A stretch of 64,000 bases of DNA from Hydrogenothermaceae bacterium (lineage in GTDB: Bacteria > Aquificota > Aquificia > Aquificales > Hydrogenothermaceae), in NCBI GenBank assembly GCA_015519975.1, contig WIAL01000049.1, forward strand, positions 1 to 64,000. The letters run 5' to 3'. A program made the translations under genes and the position numbers. The notes under the pieces are model-generated. The model saw only the letters and a program-made list of their open reading frames with translations. It was not told where the DNA came from and did not search any database. This document shows, in pieces, positions 9,211-17,337 of this stretch (its first letter is position 1; the number at the start of each line of letters is the position of its first letter).

Positions 9211-10263
9211 TTATTTTATCATTTTGGATTTATAAATTTTAGCTAAAATTTTAGCAACTGCAATATAAAACTCTTCTGGTATGCTGTCTCCAACTTCACA
9301 TGCCTGATACAAACCTCTAGCGAGAGGTGGATCTTGTATTATTTCAATATTGTGTTCTTTTGCTTTTTCTATTATTTTCAAAGCTATATTGTCTTTTCCT
9401 TTAGCAATTACTTTTGGTGCAAACATTTTTTCTTTATCATACTTTAATGCAACTGCATAATGGGTTGGGTTTGTTATAACAACATCTGCCTGAGAAAGTT
9501 CTGCCATCATTCTCATCATTGCCATTTCTCTTTGTTTTTTTCTAATTGCTGCTTTTATTTGAGGGTTTCCTTCATACATTTTTCTTTCTTCTTTAACTTC
9601 ATGTTTTGACATCTTTATGTTTTCTTCATATTCATATTTTCTAAATAAAAAGTCTATAACAGCAATAGGAATAGAAAGAACAGCGAAAAATAAAATCATA
9701 AATAAAATGTACTTAATTAAAAAACCAATTTCTTGATTTAAGGGAATAAATGAAAGAGTAAAACTTTCTTTAAACATTTTTATAAAAATAAAATAAGCTA
9801 CTGCAGATGCAGCAGTAAGTTTTAATAAATTTCTAACAAGTTCAAACAAAGTTTTCATTGAAAAAATTCTTCCAAGACCTGCAACTACATTTAACCTATC
9901 AAGTTTAGGAATTAAAGGCTTTGCAGTAAGCAAAAATCCAAATTGTCCTACATTTGCTACGATGCCTGTAACAACAAGAATTAAAAAGATAGGAATTAAA
10001 AGTGAAAAAAAGAATTGAAAACTCAAAAATACAAAGTCAGAAGAATTTGAAGGAATATTTCTTACAGCCTGTGAAAATGCATAATGAATGTATTGAATAA
10101 ATTTATTTGCAGCAAACGGCACATATGCTATTAAGACAAGAAAAGTAACAAATAAAGTAGCAGAAATTGGAATGTCCATGCTCCTGGCTACTTGTCCTTC
10201 CTGTCTTGCCTTTTTCCTCCTATAAGGGGTTGCTTTTTCCGTTTTGCTGGGATCTTTAGCCAT
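9211..10263 (-). CDS. flhB: Flagellar export gate protein FlhB
   Basis: FlhB is the substrate-specificity switch of the flagellar type III export gate. The 350-residue protein begins with the typical cytoplasmic segment KTEKATPYRRKKARQEGQVA. It has four transmembrane segments (about 32-52, 85-110, 140-160 and 182-205) and the autocleavage motif NPTH at residues 265-268 (bases 9460-9471), followed by the conserved YDKEKMFAPKVIAKG-type cytoplasmic domain. The ATG directly abuts the fliR stop. Cleavage at NPTH normally switches export from hook to filament subunits, together with FliK. Confidence 0.96.
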   Translation of the reverse strand: MAKDPSKTEKATPYRRKKARQEGQVARSMDIPISATLFVTFLVLIAYVPFAANKFIQYIHYAFSQAVRNIPSNSSDFVFLSFQFFFSLLIPIFLILVVTGIVANVGQFGFLLTAKPLIPKLDRLNVVAGLGRIFSMKTLFELVRNLLKLTAASAVAYFIFIKMFKESFTLSFIPLNQEIGFLIKYILFMILFFAVLSIPIAVIDFLFRKYEYEENIKMSKHEVKEERKMYEGNPQIKAAIRKKQREMAMMRMMAELSQADVVITNPTHYAVALKYDKEKMFAPKVIAKGKDNIALKIIEKAKEHNIEIIQDPPLARGLYQACEVGDSIPEEFYIAVAKILAKIYKSKMIK

Positions 10264-11043
10264 TTATATACCTATAGATTTAATAGCTTTTAAAAATGTT
10301 TCGGTAAAAATATTAATAACAGAAGAACCATAATATATTACAGCAGATGCACCTATAGAAAGTGCAAGAAGTCCTATGAATATCTGCATTGGAAGACCAA
10401 CTATAAATACGTTTATCTGTGGAATTAATCTATTTACAAGTGCAAGGGCAACGTTGAGTAAAAGGAGCACAACAATAAATGGAAATGCCATTTTTAATGC
10501 CAGTATAAAAAGAAGAGATGATTTTTCAAAAATATACTGGAAAACACCTTCATTTATTTTCAGCTGGAAAAGTGGAATTATTTCAAAACTTTTAATTAAT
10601 CCTGCTATAAAGTATTGATACGCACCTGTTATAAAGAATAAAAGATAAAACAAAAGTATATAAAATCTATCTATAACAGATATCTGCCCAAATGTTGGAT
10701 CAAACAGATTTGCTATAGTAAGCCCCATAAAATAACCAATAATTTCTGCCGTATATGAAAAAATTGCCACAAATATTTGAGTTATAACGCTGAGAAAAAA
10801 ACCTATTAAAAGTTCTTTTAAAACAAGTAAAACTAAAGTTATAAAGTGAAAATCGCTTACGTCAGGAGAGGATACGTAAGAAAACTTAAAAATAAAAAAT
10901 GAAAAAGCTATAACAAGCATTATTCTTACATTTGGAGGTACAAATTGTGAGTTTATAACAGGAAAAGCTATAAAAAATCCTATCAAACGTGAAAAAACAA
11001 GACCTATAGCTAAAGCATCAGATACTGTTATTAAAGGTGTCAT
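10264..11043 (-). CDS. fliR: Flagellar export gate protein FliR
   Basis: FliR is an export-gate membrane subunit that packs with FliP and FliQ in the MS-ring pore. The 259-residue protein is almost entirely hydrophobic, with about six transmembrane segments. It has family-like regions such as FSRLIGFFIAFPVINSQFVP near the N-terminus and LALVNRLIPQINVFIVGLPM in the C-terminal half. It overlaps fliQ by 4 nt and its stop abuts the flhB start, consistent with strict co-translation. Confidence 0.95.
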   Translation of the reverse strand: MTPLITVSDALAIGLVFSRLIGFFIAFPVINSQFVPPNVRIMLVIAFSFFIFKFSYVSSPDVSDFHFITLVLLVLKELLIGFFLSVITQIFVAIFSYTAEIIGYFMGLTIANLFDPTFGQISVIDRFYILLFYLLFFITGAYQYFIAGLIKSFEIIPLFQLKINEGVFQYIFEKSSLLFILALKMAFPFIVVLLLLNVALALVNRLIPQINVFIVGLPMQIFIGLLALSIGASAVIYYGSSVINIFTETFLKAIKSIGI

Positions 11044-11309
11044 TGCAGTAAAGTAAGAATCATTGTAAGAATTTCTTGTGTAAAGTCAACTAATTTTCTA
11101 AAAATCCACGAGCCAAAAATTATCATGGCAAGTAAAGTTGCCGCTATTTTAGGGATAAAAGTTAAAGTCATTTCGTTTATCTGGGTAGCAGCTTGAAAAA
11201 TACTAATTAAAAGACCAACTAAAAATGTTATTAATATAACAGGTCCACCTACAATAAGTGCCATTTCAAATGTTTTATTCATAAGATCTATAGCCTGATC
11301 AAGCGTCAT
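11040..11309 (-). CDS. fliQ: Flagellar export gate protein FliQ
   Basis: A small two-helix gate subunit of the flagellar type III export apparatus. From the ATG at 11309 the product is 89 residues, the normal FliQ length. It starts MTLDQAIDLMNKTFEMAL and has two hydrophobic hairpins, including the conserved LISIFQAATQINEMTL-FIPK segment. An in-frame Met 13 codons further upstream would give 102 residues, but the shorter form is preferred because its ATG overlaps the fliP stop as ATGA and the family begins here. Confidence 0.95.
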   Translation of the reverse strand: MTLDQAIDLMNKTFEMALIVGGPVILITFLVGLLISIFQAATQINEMTLTFIPKIAATLLAMIIFGSWIFRKLVDFTQEILTMILTLLQ

Positions 11310-12031
11310 TTGTAGCTCTCTATTAATGCTTTTGTTAAAAGCTCCCATCCATCTGCAAGTACAAACAATATAAGTTTAAACGGCAATGATATCATCATTG
11401 GAGGTATCATCATCATACCCATAGACATTAAAATACTTGCAATTAATAAATCTATTATTAAAAACGGTAAAAATATCACAAAAACTATTTCAAAAGCTGT
11501 TTTTATCTCACTTATCATAAAAGCAGGTATTAAGGCCAGCATACTAACTTCTTCAGGAGATTTTGGTTTTTCTTTTGACAGGTCTATAAAAAGTTTTAAA
11601 TCTTCTTTACGGGTATTTTGTATCATAAATTTTTTTATTGGTTTTTGAGCTTCTTCAATTGCCTGAATATCAGATATCTGCTTATTTAAGTAAGGCTGAA
11701 TCGCATTTTTATTAATATCTTCAAAAACAGGTTTCATTACAAAAAATGTTATAAAAAGAGCAAGTGCGATAATTACCTGGTTTGGAGGAGATTGTGGAAT
11801 CCCAAGGGCATGTCTAAGTAAAGACAAAACTATAACTATTCTTACAAATGACGTTAATGTTATTAAAATAGATGGGGCAAGACTAAGAATAGTTATTAAA
11901 AATAAAATTTTTAAAGCCATATCAATATTATTAAGTTGAGACAAAGTTTGACTTACAATATTTTCTTGAGCAAAAGAAAAATCAAAAGTAAGCAATAAAG
12001 TTAAAATATATTTAAGAAGGTTTTTCCTCAT
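11306..12031 (-). CDS. fliP: Flagellar export gate protein FliP
   Basis: FliP forms the core of the export gate. The 241-residue protein has a cleavable signal-like N-terminus (MRKNLLKYILTLLLTFDFSF), then the conserved region LTSFVRIVIVLSLLRHALG followed by PPNQVIIALALFITFFVM. The C-terminal block DLLIASILMSMGMMMIPP is diagnostic of FliP. It overlaps fliO by 20 nt and fliQ by 4 nt. Confidence 0.96.
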   Translation of the reverse strand: MRKNLLKYILTLLLTFDFSFAQENIVSQTLSQLNNIDMALKILFLITILSLAPSILITLTSFVRIVIVLSLLRHALGIPQSPPNQVIIALALFITFFVMKPVFEDINKNAIQPYLNKQISDIQAIEEAQKPIKKFMIQNTRKEDLKLFIDLSKEKPKSPEEVSMLALIPAFMISEIKTAFEIVFVIFLPFLIIDLLIASILMSMGMMMIPPMMISLPFKLILFVLADGWELLTKALIESYK

Positions 12032-12296
12032 TAATTTCTTCTTTATTCCAGTTTTTTACTAATTTTAAACCATTTTGATTATCAAATGTGAAAAAATATT
12101 CTTCATTTTTTACGTTAACTAAAATAAATCCCTTATCCTTAGCAAAAAATTTTATGTCTTTAATTTTAATCTCACCTTTTGGAACTACTGAAAATCTCTG
12201 GCCGTACCTTGCTATTAAAAAATAAAACCCATATATCAACAATATTACTAGAAAAAATGCAAATATAAATTTTGATACGCTGTAGTCTTCAAACAA
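12012..12296 (-). CDS. fliO: FliO-like flagellar biosynthesis protein
   Basis: A 94-residue protein with one N-terminal transmembrane segment (about 9-28, FIFAFFLVILLIYGFYFLIA) followed by a short beta-rich cytoplasmic domain (VVPKGEIKIKDIKFFAKDKG). Sequence alone is too divergent to be decisive, but topology, size and position between fliN and fliP identify it as FliO, the chaperone that stabilises FliP during gate assembly. It overlaps fliN by 8 nt and fliP by 20 nt. Confidence 0.8.
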   Translation of the reverse strand: MFEDYSVSKFIFAFFLVILLIYGFYFLIARYGQRFSVVPKGEIKIKDIKFFAKDKGFILVNVKNEEYFFTFDNQNGLKLVKNWNKEEINEEKPS

Positions 12297-12603
12297 TGTC
12301 TACCAGCCTTACGCTATATTTTTCATTTACCACTACCATTTCACCTATGGCAAATAAATTGCCATTTATATAAATATCTAAATAATCTTCTATATTTTTA
12401 TCTAAGGTAATAATATCTCCTTCTTTTAAATTTAAAACCTCTATAAAAAGTTTTTTAGTTCTTCCAACTTCTGCATTTAATCTTAAAGTTATATCTGCCA
12501 AAAATTCAAGATCTAAATTTTCAAAACTTTCTTTTTCTTCCTCTTCTTGCTCTAATTTTTCTTCTTGTTCATTTTCAAACTTTTCTAAATCTTGTGTACT
12601 CAC
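12289..12603 (-). CDS. fliN: Flagellar switch protein FliN (first copy)
   Basis: A C-ring component that takes part in switching and docks the FliH-FliI complex. The 104-residue protein has a strongly acidic N-terminus (about residues 6-30, mostly Glu) followed by one SpoA domain with the characteristic ITLRLNAEVGRTKKLFIEVL and the INGNLFAIGEMVVVNEKYSV loop, ending in VRLVDIV. It lies in the classic fliL-fliN-fliO-fliP order. A second FliN-type gene is at 33104-33685, so the C-ring probably contains two SpoA paralogues besides FliM. Confidence 0.88.
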   Translation of the reverse strand: MSTQDLEKFENEQEEKLEQEEEEKESFENLDLEFLADITLRLNAEVGRTKKLFIEVLNLKEGDIITLDKNIEDYLDIYINGNLFAIGEMVVVNEKYSVRLVDIV

Positions 12604-12613
12604 TTTTACACCT

Positions 12614-13129
12614 TTATGCAGTTTGAATTACAAATTCTGTAAAGTAAACATTTTTAACACCGCCAAGTGGAAGTATCGCATTTACTCTTTTTATAATTTC
12701 TTCTTTCAAAAGTTCCATTCCTTCGGCTGTTTTTATTTCCTCTGATGTTTTTGTAAGAAGTAGTGTTGTAATGGCATCTTTAATCTGCGGAAGTCTTTTT
12801 TCTACTTCCATTCTTACTTGATCTGACTCAAGTTCAAGAACAATAGTTATCTTTAAATATCTATCAGCATCTTTATCTGCTAAATTTACTACGAAAGTAC
12901 CAAGATCATACATTATGCCAAGCTGTTCTACTGCGTTTACTTCTTTAACTACCTGTTCTGCCTTTTTCTCTTCTGAATTTTCTTCTTGTTTACCACTTAA
13001 TAAAAATTTATAGGCAGCAAAACCACCTGCTCCAGCAATTATTAAAAATATAAGGAGAAAAATAAGGAGTTTTTTCTTCCCTCCTTTCTTTTCCTCCTCG
13101 TTATTAACCTCTTTATTCTCTTCTGCCAT
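12614..13129 (-). CDS. fliL: Flagellar basal body-associated protein FliL
   Basis: FliL is a single-pass inner-membrane protein around the stator that supports motor torque. The 171-residue product has a charged N-terminal tail, one transmembrane segment at about 22-44 (LLIFLLIFLIIAGAGGFAAY), an acidic linker, and a periplasmic stomatin-like domain starting at YDLGTFVVNLADKDADRYLK. It ends in NVYFTEFVIQTA, as usual for FliL. It starts 18 nt after the flgE stop with a purine-rich Shine-Dalgarno. Confidence 0.93.
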   Translation of the reverse strand: MAEENKEVNNEEEKKGGKKKLLIFLLIFLIIAGAGGFAAYKFLLSGKQEENSEEKKAEQVVKEVNAVEQLGIMYDLGTFVVNLADKDADRYLKITIVLELESDQVRMEVEKRLPQIKDAITTLLLTKTSEEIKTAEGMELLKEEIIKRVNAILPLGGVKNVYFTEFVIQTA

Positions 13130-13147
13130 TTATCCCCTCTTATTTAA

Positions 13148-14761
13148 TTATCTCTTGAGATTCATTGTTTCTTGCAACACTTGATCTGTAGTTGTTATTG
13201 TTCTTGCATTTGCCTGGTAAGCTCTTTGCGCTGCAATAAGATCAATAAATTCTTTAGATATATCAACATTTGAAAGCTCTAAAAATCCACCTCTAATCTT
13301 TGAAATAACACCTCCTGGAACAATTATTGGTGTATAGGTTTGACTGTTTGGTAGATACAAGTTATTCCCCTTTCTCACTAATATTTCTTTGTCTTTAAAA
13401 GTAGCTATAGCTATTCTTGCCCAGTCTCTAACTTGTCCATTTGAATAAACACCTTTTACAAGGCCATCTTCACTAACGGAAACTGATAGTAAATCTCCTT
13501 TTCCATAACCATCTTGTTCTGCATAGAAAATAAACTCTGAAGCTACTTGCTTAATATCTTGTAAACTTAAATCAAACTGGATAGGATTTCCTCCAGTATT
13601 CAATGTTGCTGAATTTGCATTATTTGTAGGTATTGGTACAATCGTGATTTTATCAGCTGGAATACTATTTGTAGACGGAGTATTATCGTATGTTTTATAT
13701 GTAACATTCGTTAAATTTTCTGTTGCTCCGCTTCCAGCAAATCTATCTATAGTTAGAGCTCCATCATCGTAGCTTATACGACCAATTATCTTATTGTTAT
13801 CGTTTAGATCAATTATATTTCCATGTCCATCATCTATCCAATTTACCGTCGTAGGTGTTCCTCCTACCGTGTATTCAGTAATAACCAAGGATCCAGGAAG
13901 AACAGGCGTATTAGCTAGTGTATATTGCCCTAAATCAGCATTTTCTGTAACGTTATTTTCAGACTGATCAGTATTTACTCCGTATCCCTTAATAGAGTTT
14001 ATTTGTCCAACACCGTTAAATTCTACTAGTAATGAATCGTAAGTGTTTGTATCTCCAGGAACTGTAAATTGAAGGGGCTCATCATCTAAAAGTCCGAATA
14101 CTCTCCACTGATTTGCTCCTTCATGAACAAAGTATAGTTGAGACTCGTGTGATACTCCTAAAGAATCATAAACAGTAATAGAATTTACATAACTGTAAGT
14201 TGTAGCATCTGATGTATCAAATGTATTAGTAATTAAAGGACTTGATGCGTCTAAATTGGTAGGATCTCTTAATGCTAATTTAGTAGTAACTTTAGGATCC
14301 ATAGCATTAGGAATATTTATCTTGCCGATAGCTCCTGTTATATTCCCAGCTTCATCTAAGCCCCATCCCTGTAGATACATTCCGTTAAGATTTATCAAAT
14401 CACCATTAGCATCTGTTCTAAATTGACCAGCTCTCGTATAGTATGTTACACCTTGTTTATCCTGAACCATAAAAAATCCTTCTCCATCAAGAGCAAGATC
14501 GGTAGCAATATTAGTATTTTTTAACGCACCTTGTGAAAAATTCTTAGTAGTACTACCAATGAATGCTCCTCCTCCAATTTCCATATTCTTAGGTGAGTTA
14601 TTTGCAAATGACGTAATACTACTTGCTATCAGGTCTTCAAAATTAGCCCTTTCTGCTTTAAAGCCGATTGTATTTACATTAGCAATATTATCAGATATTA
14701 CTGAGAGCCATTTTTGATTGGCATTTAAACCTGCATTTCCTGTATAAAATGACTGAATCAT
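13148..14761 (-). CDS. flgE: Flagellar hook protein FlgE
   Basis: FlgE polymerises into the hook that joins rod and filament. The 537-residue protein starts with the family N-terminal heptad region (FYTGNAGLNANQKWLSVISD followed by NIANVNTIGFK) and ends with the matching C-terminal helix (EFIDLIAAQRAYQANARTIT). Between them are the Asp/Asn/Thr-rich D1-D2 domains, including LQGWGLDEAGNITGAIGKIN, a typical hook-protein motif. It follows flgD with a 4-nt gap. It is longer than the approximately 400-residue E. coli FlgE, probably because of an expanded outer domain. Confidence 0.95.
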   Translation of the reverse strand: MIQSFYTGNAGLNANQKWLSVISDNIANVNTIGFKAERANFEDLIASSITSFANNSPKNMEIGGGAFIGSTTKNFSQGALKNTNIATDLALDGEGFFMVQDKQGVTYYTRAGQFRTDANGDLINLNGMYLQGWGLDEAGNITGAIGKINIPNAMDPKVTTKLALRDPTNLDASSPLITNTFDTSDATTYSYVNSITVYDSLGVSHESQLYFVHEGANQWRVFGLLDDEPLQFTVPGDTNTYDSLLVEFNGVGQINSIKGYGVNTDQSENNVTENADLGQYTLANTPVLPGSLVITEYTVGGTPTTVNWIDDGHGNIIDLNDNNKIIGRISYDDGALTIDRFAGSGATENLTNVTYKTYDNTPSTNSIPADKITIVPIPTNNANSATLNTGGNPIQFDLSLQDIKQVASEFIFYAEQDGYGKGDLLSVSVSEDGLVKGVYSNGQVRDWARIAIATFKDKEILVRKGNNLYLPNSQTYTPIIVPGGVISKIRGGFLELSNVDISKEFIDLIAAQRAYQANARTITTTDQVLQETMNLKR

Positions 14762-14765
14762 GATT

Positions 14766-15422
14766 TTAACCTCCTATCTGGCTAATTTTATCTATTTCAA
14801 TTTTTTGATTATTTAAAACTGCATAAATTTTGCTCCCATCTTTTTCTACAGACTCTACAACTCCCTGTGATAGTATTGTAGAAGAGACAACTTCTTCACC
14901 ATTTTTAGCATCAACATAAACAGTATAATATCCATCAGATAAAGCTGGATTATTTATTTCAAAAGGGTAAATTTTTTCAGCTTGTAAATTTTGGAAGGTT
15001 TGACTTTCAACTACATTTCCATTTCTGTCCAGTACTGTTATTGTTACATTTTCTGCATTTTGATCAAGTTTAAAAGAAACCTGAGATTTACCATTTTTCA
15101 CATAAGTTTCATTTCCCTCATATACAACTTGTTTGTTTATAATATTTGATGCATATAAAAGAGCATTGGTCTGATTAACATTTTTAAGTAAGTCTACTGT
15201 ATCTTGAAAGTTATTTAAAACTTCCATCTGCCTGAGCTTTACAGTGTTATCAATAAACTGGGAAATATCTTTTGCTTCTAAAGGATCTTGCCATTGTAAA
15301 TCTGCAAGTAATACTTTTAAAAAATCATCATTTTTCATTTTAGAATTATCATAATTAGTATCTACAACTTTTATATCCTTACCGTCTATCCCTTTTATTG
15401 TATTAATCCCATTTAATGCCAT
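14766..15422 (-). CDS. flgD: Flagellar hook assembly scaffold FlgD
   Basis: FlgD forms the temporary cap that guides FlgE assembly. The 218-residue protein has the conserved N-terminal block FLKVLLADLQWQDPLEAKD, then VKLRQMEVLNN, and a C-terminal beta-sandwich (FlgD Ig/tudor-like) with ITVLDRNGNVVESQTFQNLQ and DGYYTVYVDA. The start at 15422 lies inside the fliI 3' end (20-nt overlap) and is supported by an AAAGGAGG Shine-Dalgarno nine bases upstream. Confidence 0.94.
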   Translation of the reverse strand: MALNGINTIKGIDGKDIKVVDTNYDNSKMKNDDFLKVLLADLQWQDPLEAKDISQFIDNTVKLRQMEVLNNFQDTVDLLKNVNQTNALLYASNIINKQVVYEGNETYVKNGKSQVSFKLDQNAENVTITVLDRNGNVVESQTFQNLQAEKIYPFEINNPALSDGYYTVYVDAKNGEEVVSSTILSQGVVESVEKDGSKIYAVLNNQKIEIDKISQIGG

Positions 15423-16725
15423 AATTTTCAGCCTCCTTTATAATAGAATCGGCCAATTTCCTTAGTTCATTAATGCTTTCTTCGAAATTTACTTTTTCGT
15501 TAAAATTCTGTCTTATGAAATTAATAATACTGTCGTGAAATTTTAATGCAATATCCATCTTCGGGTTACTACCTTTTTTATAAAGTCCAAGATTTATCAT
15601 ATCTTCAGCTTCTCTGTAAGTTGATTCTATATCTAGTATTATTGACTGATATTTTTTTATTTCGTCAGAAACAAGCTGAGGCATTAATCTGCTTATACTT
15701 CTTAATATATCTATTGCGGGATAAATTCTTTTATCTGCTATTTCTCTTGATAAAATAATATGACCGTCTAAGAAACTAATAGCAGAATCAGCAACAGGAT
15801 CTGCAGATACATCATCTCCTTCAACTAAAACTGTATAAAATCCAGTTATGCTTCCCTTTTCAAAGTTCCCTGCCACTTCTATTATTTTAGGAAGTAGATT
15901 AAATACTGACGGTGTATATCCTTTTGTAGTTGGAGGTTCGCCTGCTATTAACCCAATTTCCCTTTGAGCCATAGCAAGCCTTGTTAAGGAATCAAAAAGT
16001 AAGTTTACACTTTTTCCCTTATTTGCAAAATATGAAGCGATCGCATTTGCAGTATGGGCTGCTCTTATTTTTGCAAGAGGAGATTGGTCAGATGTAGCTA
16101 CAACAACAATAGATTTTTTTAATCCTTCACTACCCAAATTATCTTCAATAAACTCCCTTACTTCTCTACCTCTTTCTCCTATAAGTGCTATAACATTTAA
16201 ATCTGCTTGTGAAAATTTAGCTATCATTCCAAGTAATGAACTTTTTCCAACTCCAGCACCTGCAACTATACCTACCCTTTGTCCTTTTCCAATTGTAAGC
16301 AAAGCATTTATTACTCTAACACCTGTGTCTAAAGGCTGTGTTATCCTTTTTCTATTTAAAGGATTAACTGGTTCTTGGTATAAGTCTATTCTGTCAATAG
16401 GTTTTACTACACTTTCATCCAATGGATTACCAAAAGGATCTATTACTTTTCCTATAAGTTCATCCCCTACCTTTACATAAGGTTTGTATCCTTTTGTTTT
16501 TATTTTGCTGCCAATTTTTATACCTGTCGTATCGGTATAAGCCATTAAAAGTACTTTATTATCTTTAAAACCTACAATTTGAGCTTCTATAGAATCATCG
16601 ATTTTACATATGTCTCCAATAGATACAAGTGGGATTTCAGCTTCTATTAAAGGACCTACTACTGCAGATACTTTTCCTACAACATCGTATTTAGGTATTG
16701 CTTTTAATTTCTCTTTTAATTTCAT
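15403..16725 (-). CDS. fliI: Flagellum-specific ATPase FliI
   Basis: The hexameric export ATPase, homologous to the F1 beta subunit, which unfolds and delivers substrates to the gate. The 440-residue protein has the Walker A motif GAGVGKSS at residues 156-163, the switch region IGERGREVREFIED, Walker B LLFDSLTRLAMAQREIGL, and the type III specific EPPTTKGYTPSVF. It overlaps fliH by 35 nt at its start and flgD by 20 nt at its end. Confidence 0.96.
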   Translation of the reverse strand: MKLKEKLKAIPKYDVVGKVSAVVGPLIEAEIPLVSIGDICKIDDSIEAQIVGFKDNKVLLMAYTDTTGIKIGSKIKTKGYKPYVKVGDELIGKVIDPFGNPLDESVVKPIDRIDLYQEPVNPLNRKRITQPLDTGVRVINALLTIGKGQRVGIVAGAGVGKSSLLGMIAKFSQADLNVIALIGERGREVREFIEDNLGSEGLKKSIVVVATSDQSPLAKIRAAHTANAIASYFANKGKSVNLLFDSLTRLAMAQREIGLIAGEPPTTKGYTPSVFNLLPKIIEVAGNFEKGSITGFYTVLVEGDDVSADPVADSAISFLDGHIILSREIADKRIYPAIDILRSISRLMPQLVSDEIKKYQSIILDIESTYREAEDMINLGLYKKGSNPKMDIALKFHDSIINFIRQNFNEKVNFEESINELRKLADSIIKEAENYGIKWD

Positions 16726-17335
16726 TTTTAATTGTTTCCAATTTTTCTTTTAATTTAGATTCAAGGGAAAAGTTGTCAAATTTTATAATAAAGGTGCCTT
16801 TTTCTATATCTTCTACTTCTACAGGAATATCACTTTTCTCAAATAGATGTGCTAAATCTTTACTTACAATAATTTTTACAAATTTCTCATTTTCAAGTTC
16901 ATTTAAAATATCTTTAATTGCTTTTTCTAAAAATTTTGCGTTTTGAGGAGAAATAAAAAGAACTTCTAAAATTTCTTCTAAAGAGTCTAAAAGTACATTT
17001 GAGAATTTATTTTTAAAATTATTTATTTCATCTTTTACTTCTTTTCCTATTTCTTCTATTTTCTGTATTAGGACTTTTTCTTTTTCCTGTAGGCTTTTGT
17101 TTTTTTCTTCTTCTAGCTGCTTTATTAAACTTTCTTTTTCCTGCCTGAACTGAGCTTCAAGATCTTCTTTTGCTTTTTCATAGCCTTTTTTAAATGCCTG
17201 TTCAAATACCTGTTTTTCTCTTTCTTTTAGTAATTTTTCGTACTGGGTTTTTAATTCATTTTTTATTTTTTCTATTTCTTTATCATTTTGATTTTTATCT
17301 TCCTTTTGAGGCTCAAAATCTTCTAGATTTAGCAT
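16691..17335 (-). CDS. fliH: Flagellar assembly protein FliH
   Basis: FliH is the dimeric regulator and stalk of FliI, linking the ATPase to the C-ring. The 214-residue product is a long Glu/Lys-rich coiled coil (about residues 15-110), followed by a globular domain that resembles the delta subunit of F-type ATPases. Identification rests on position between fliF and fliI together with this architecture; sequence similarity within the family is generally low. It starts 2 nt after the fliF stop. Confidence 0.88.
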   Translation of the reverse strand: MLNLEDFEPQKEDKNQNDKEIEKIKNELKTQYEKLLKEREKQVFEQAFKKGYEKAKEDLEAQFRQEKESLIKQLEEEKNKSLQEKEKVLIQKIEEIGKEVKDEINNFKNKFSNVLLDSLEEILEVLFISPQNAKFLEKAIKDILNELENEKFVKIIVSKDLAHLFEKSDIPVEVEDIEKGTFIIKFDNFSLESKLKEKLETIKNEIKREIKSNT

Positions 17336-17337
17336 TA

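Noticed and set aside
11310-11348. A 13-codon N-terminal extension of FliQ
   Set aside because: The family starts at MTLDQAIDLM, and that ATG overlaps the fliP stop as ATGA.
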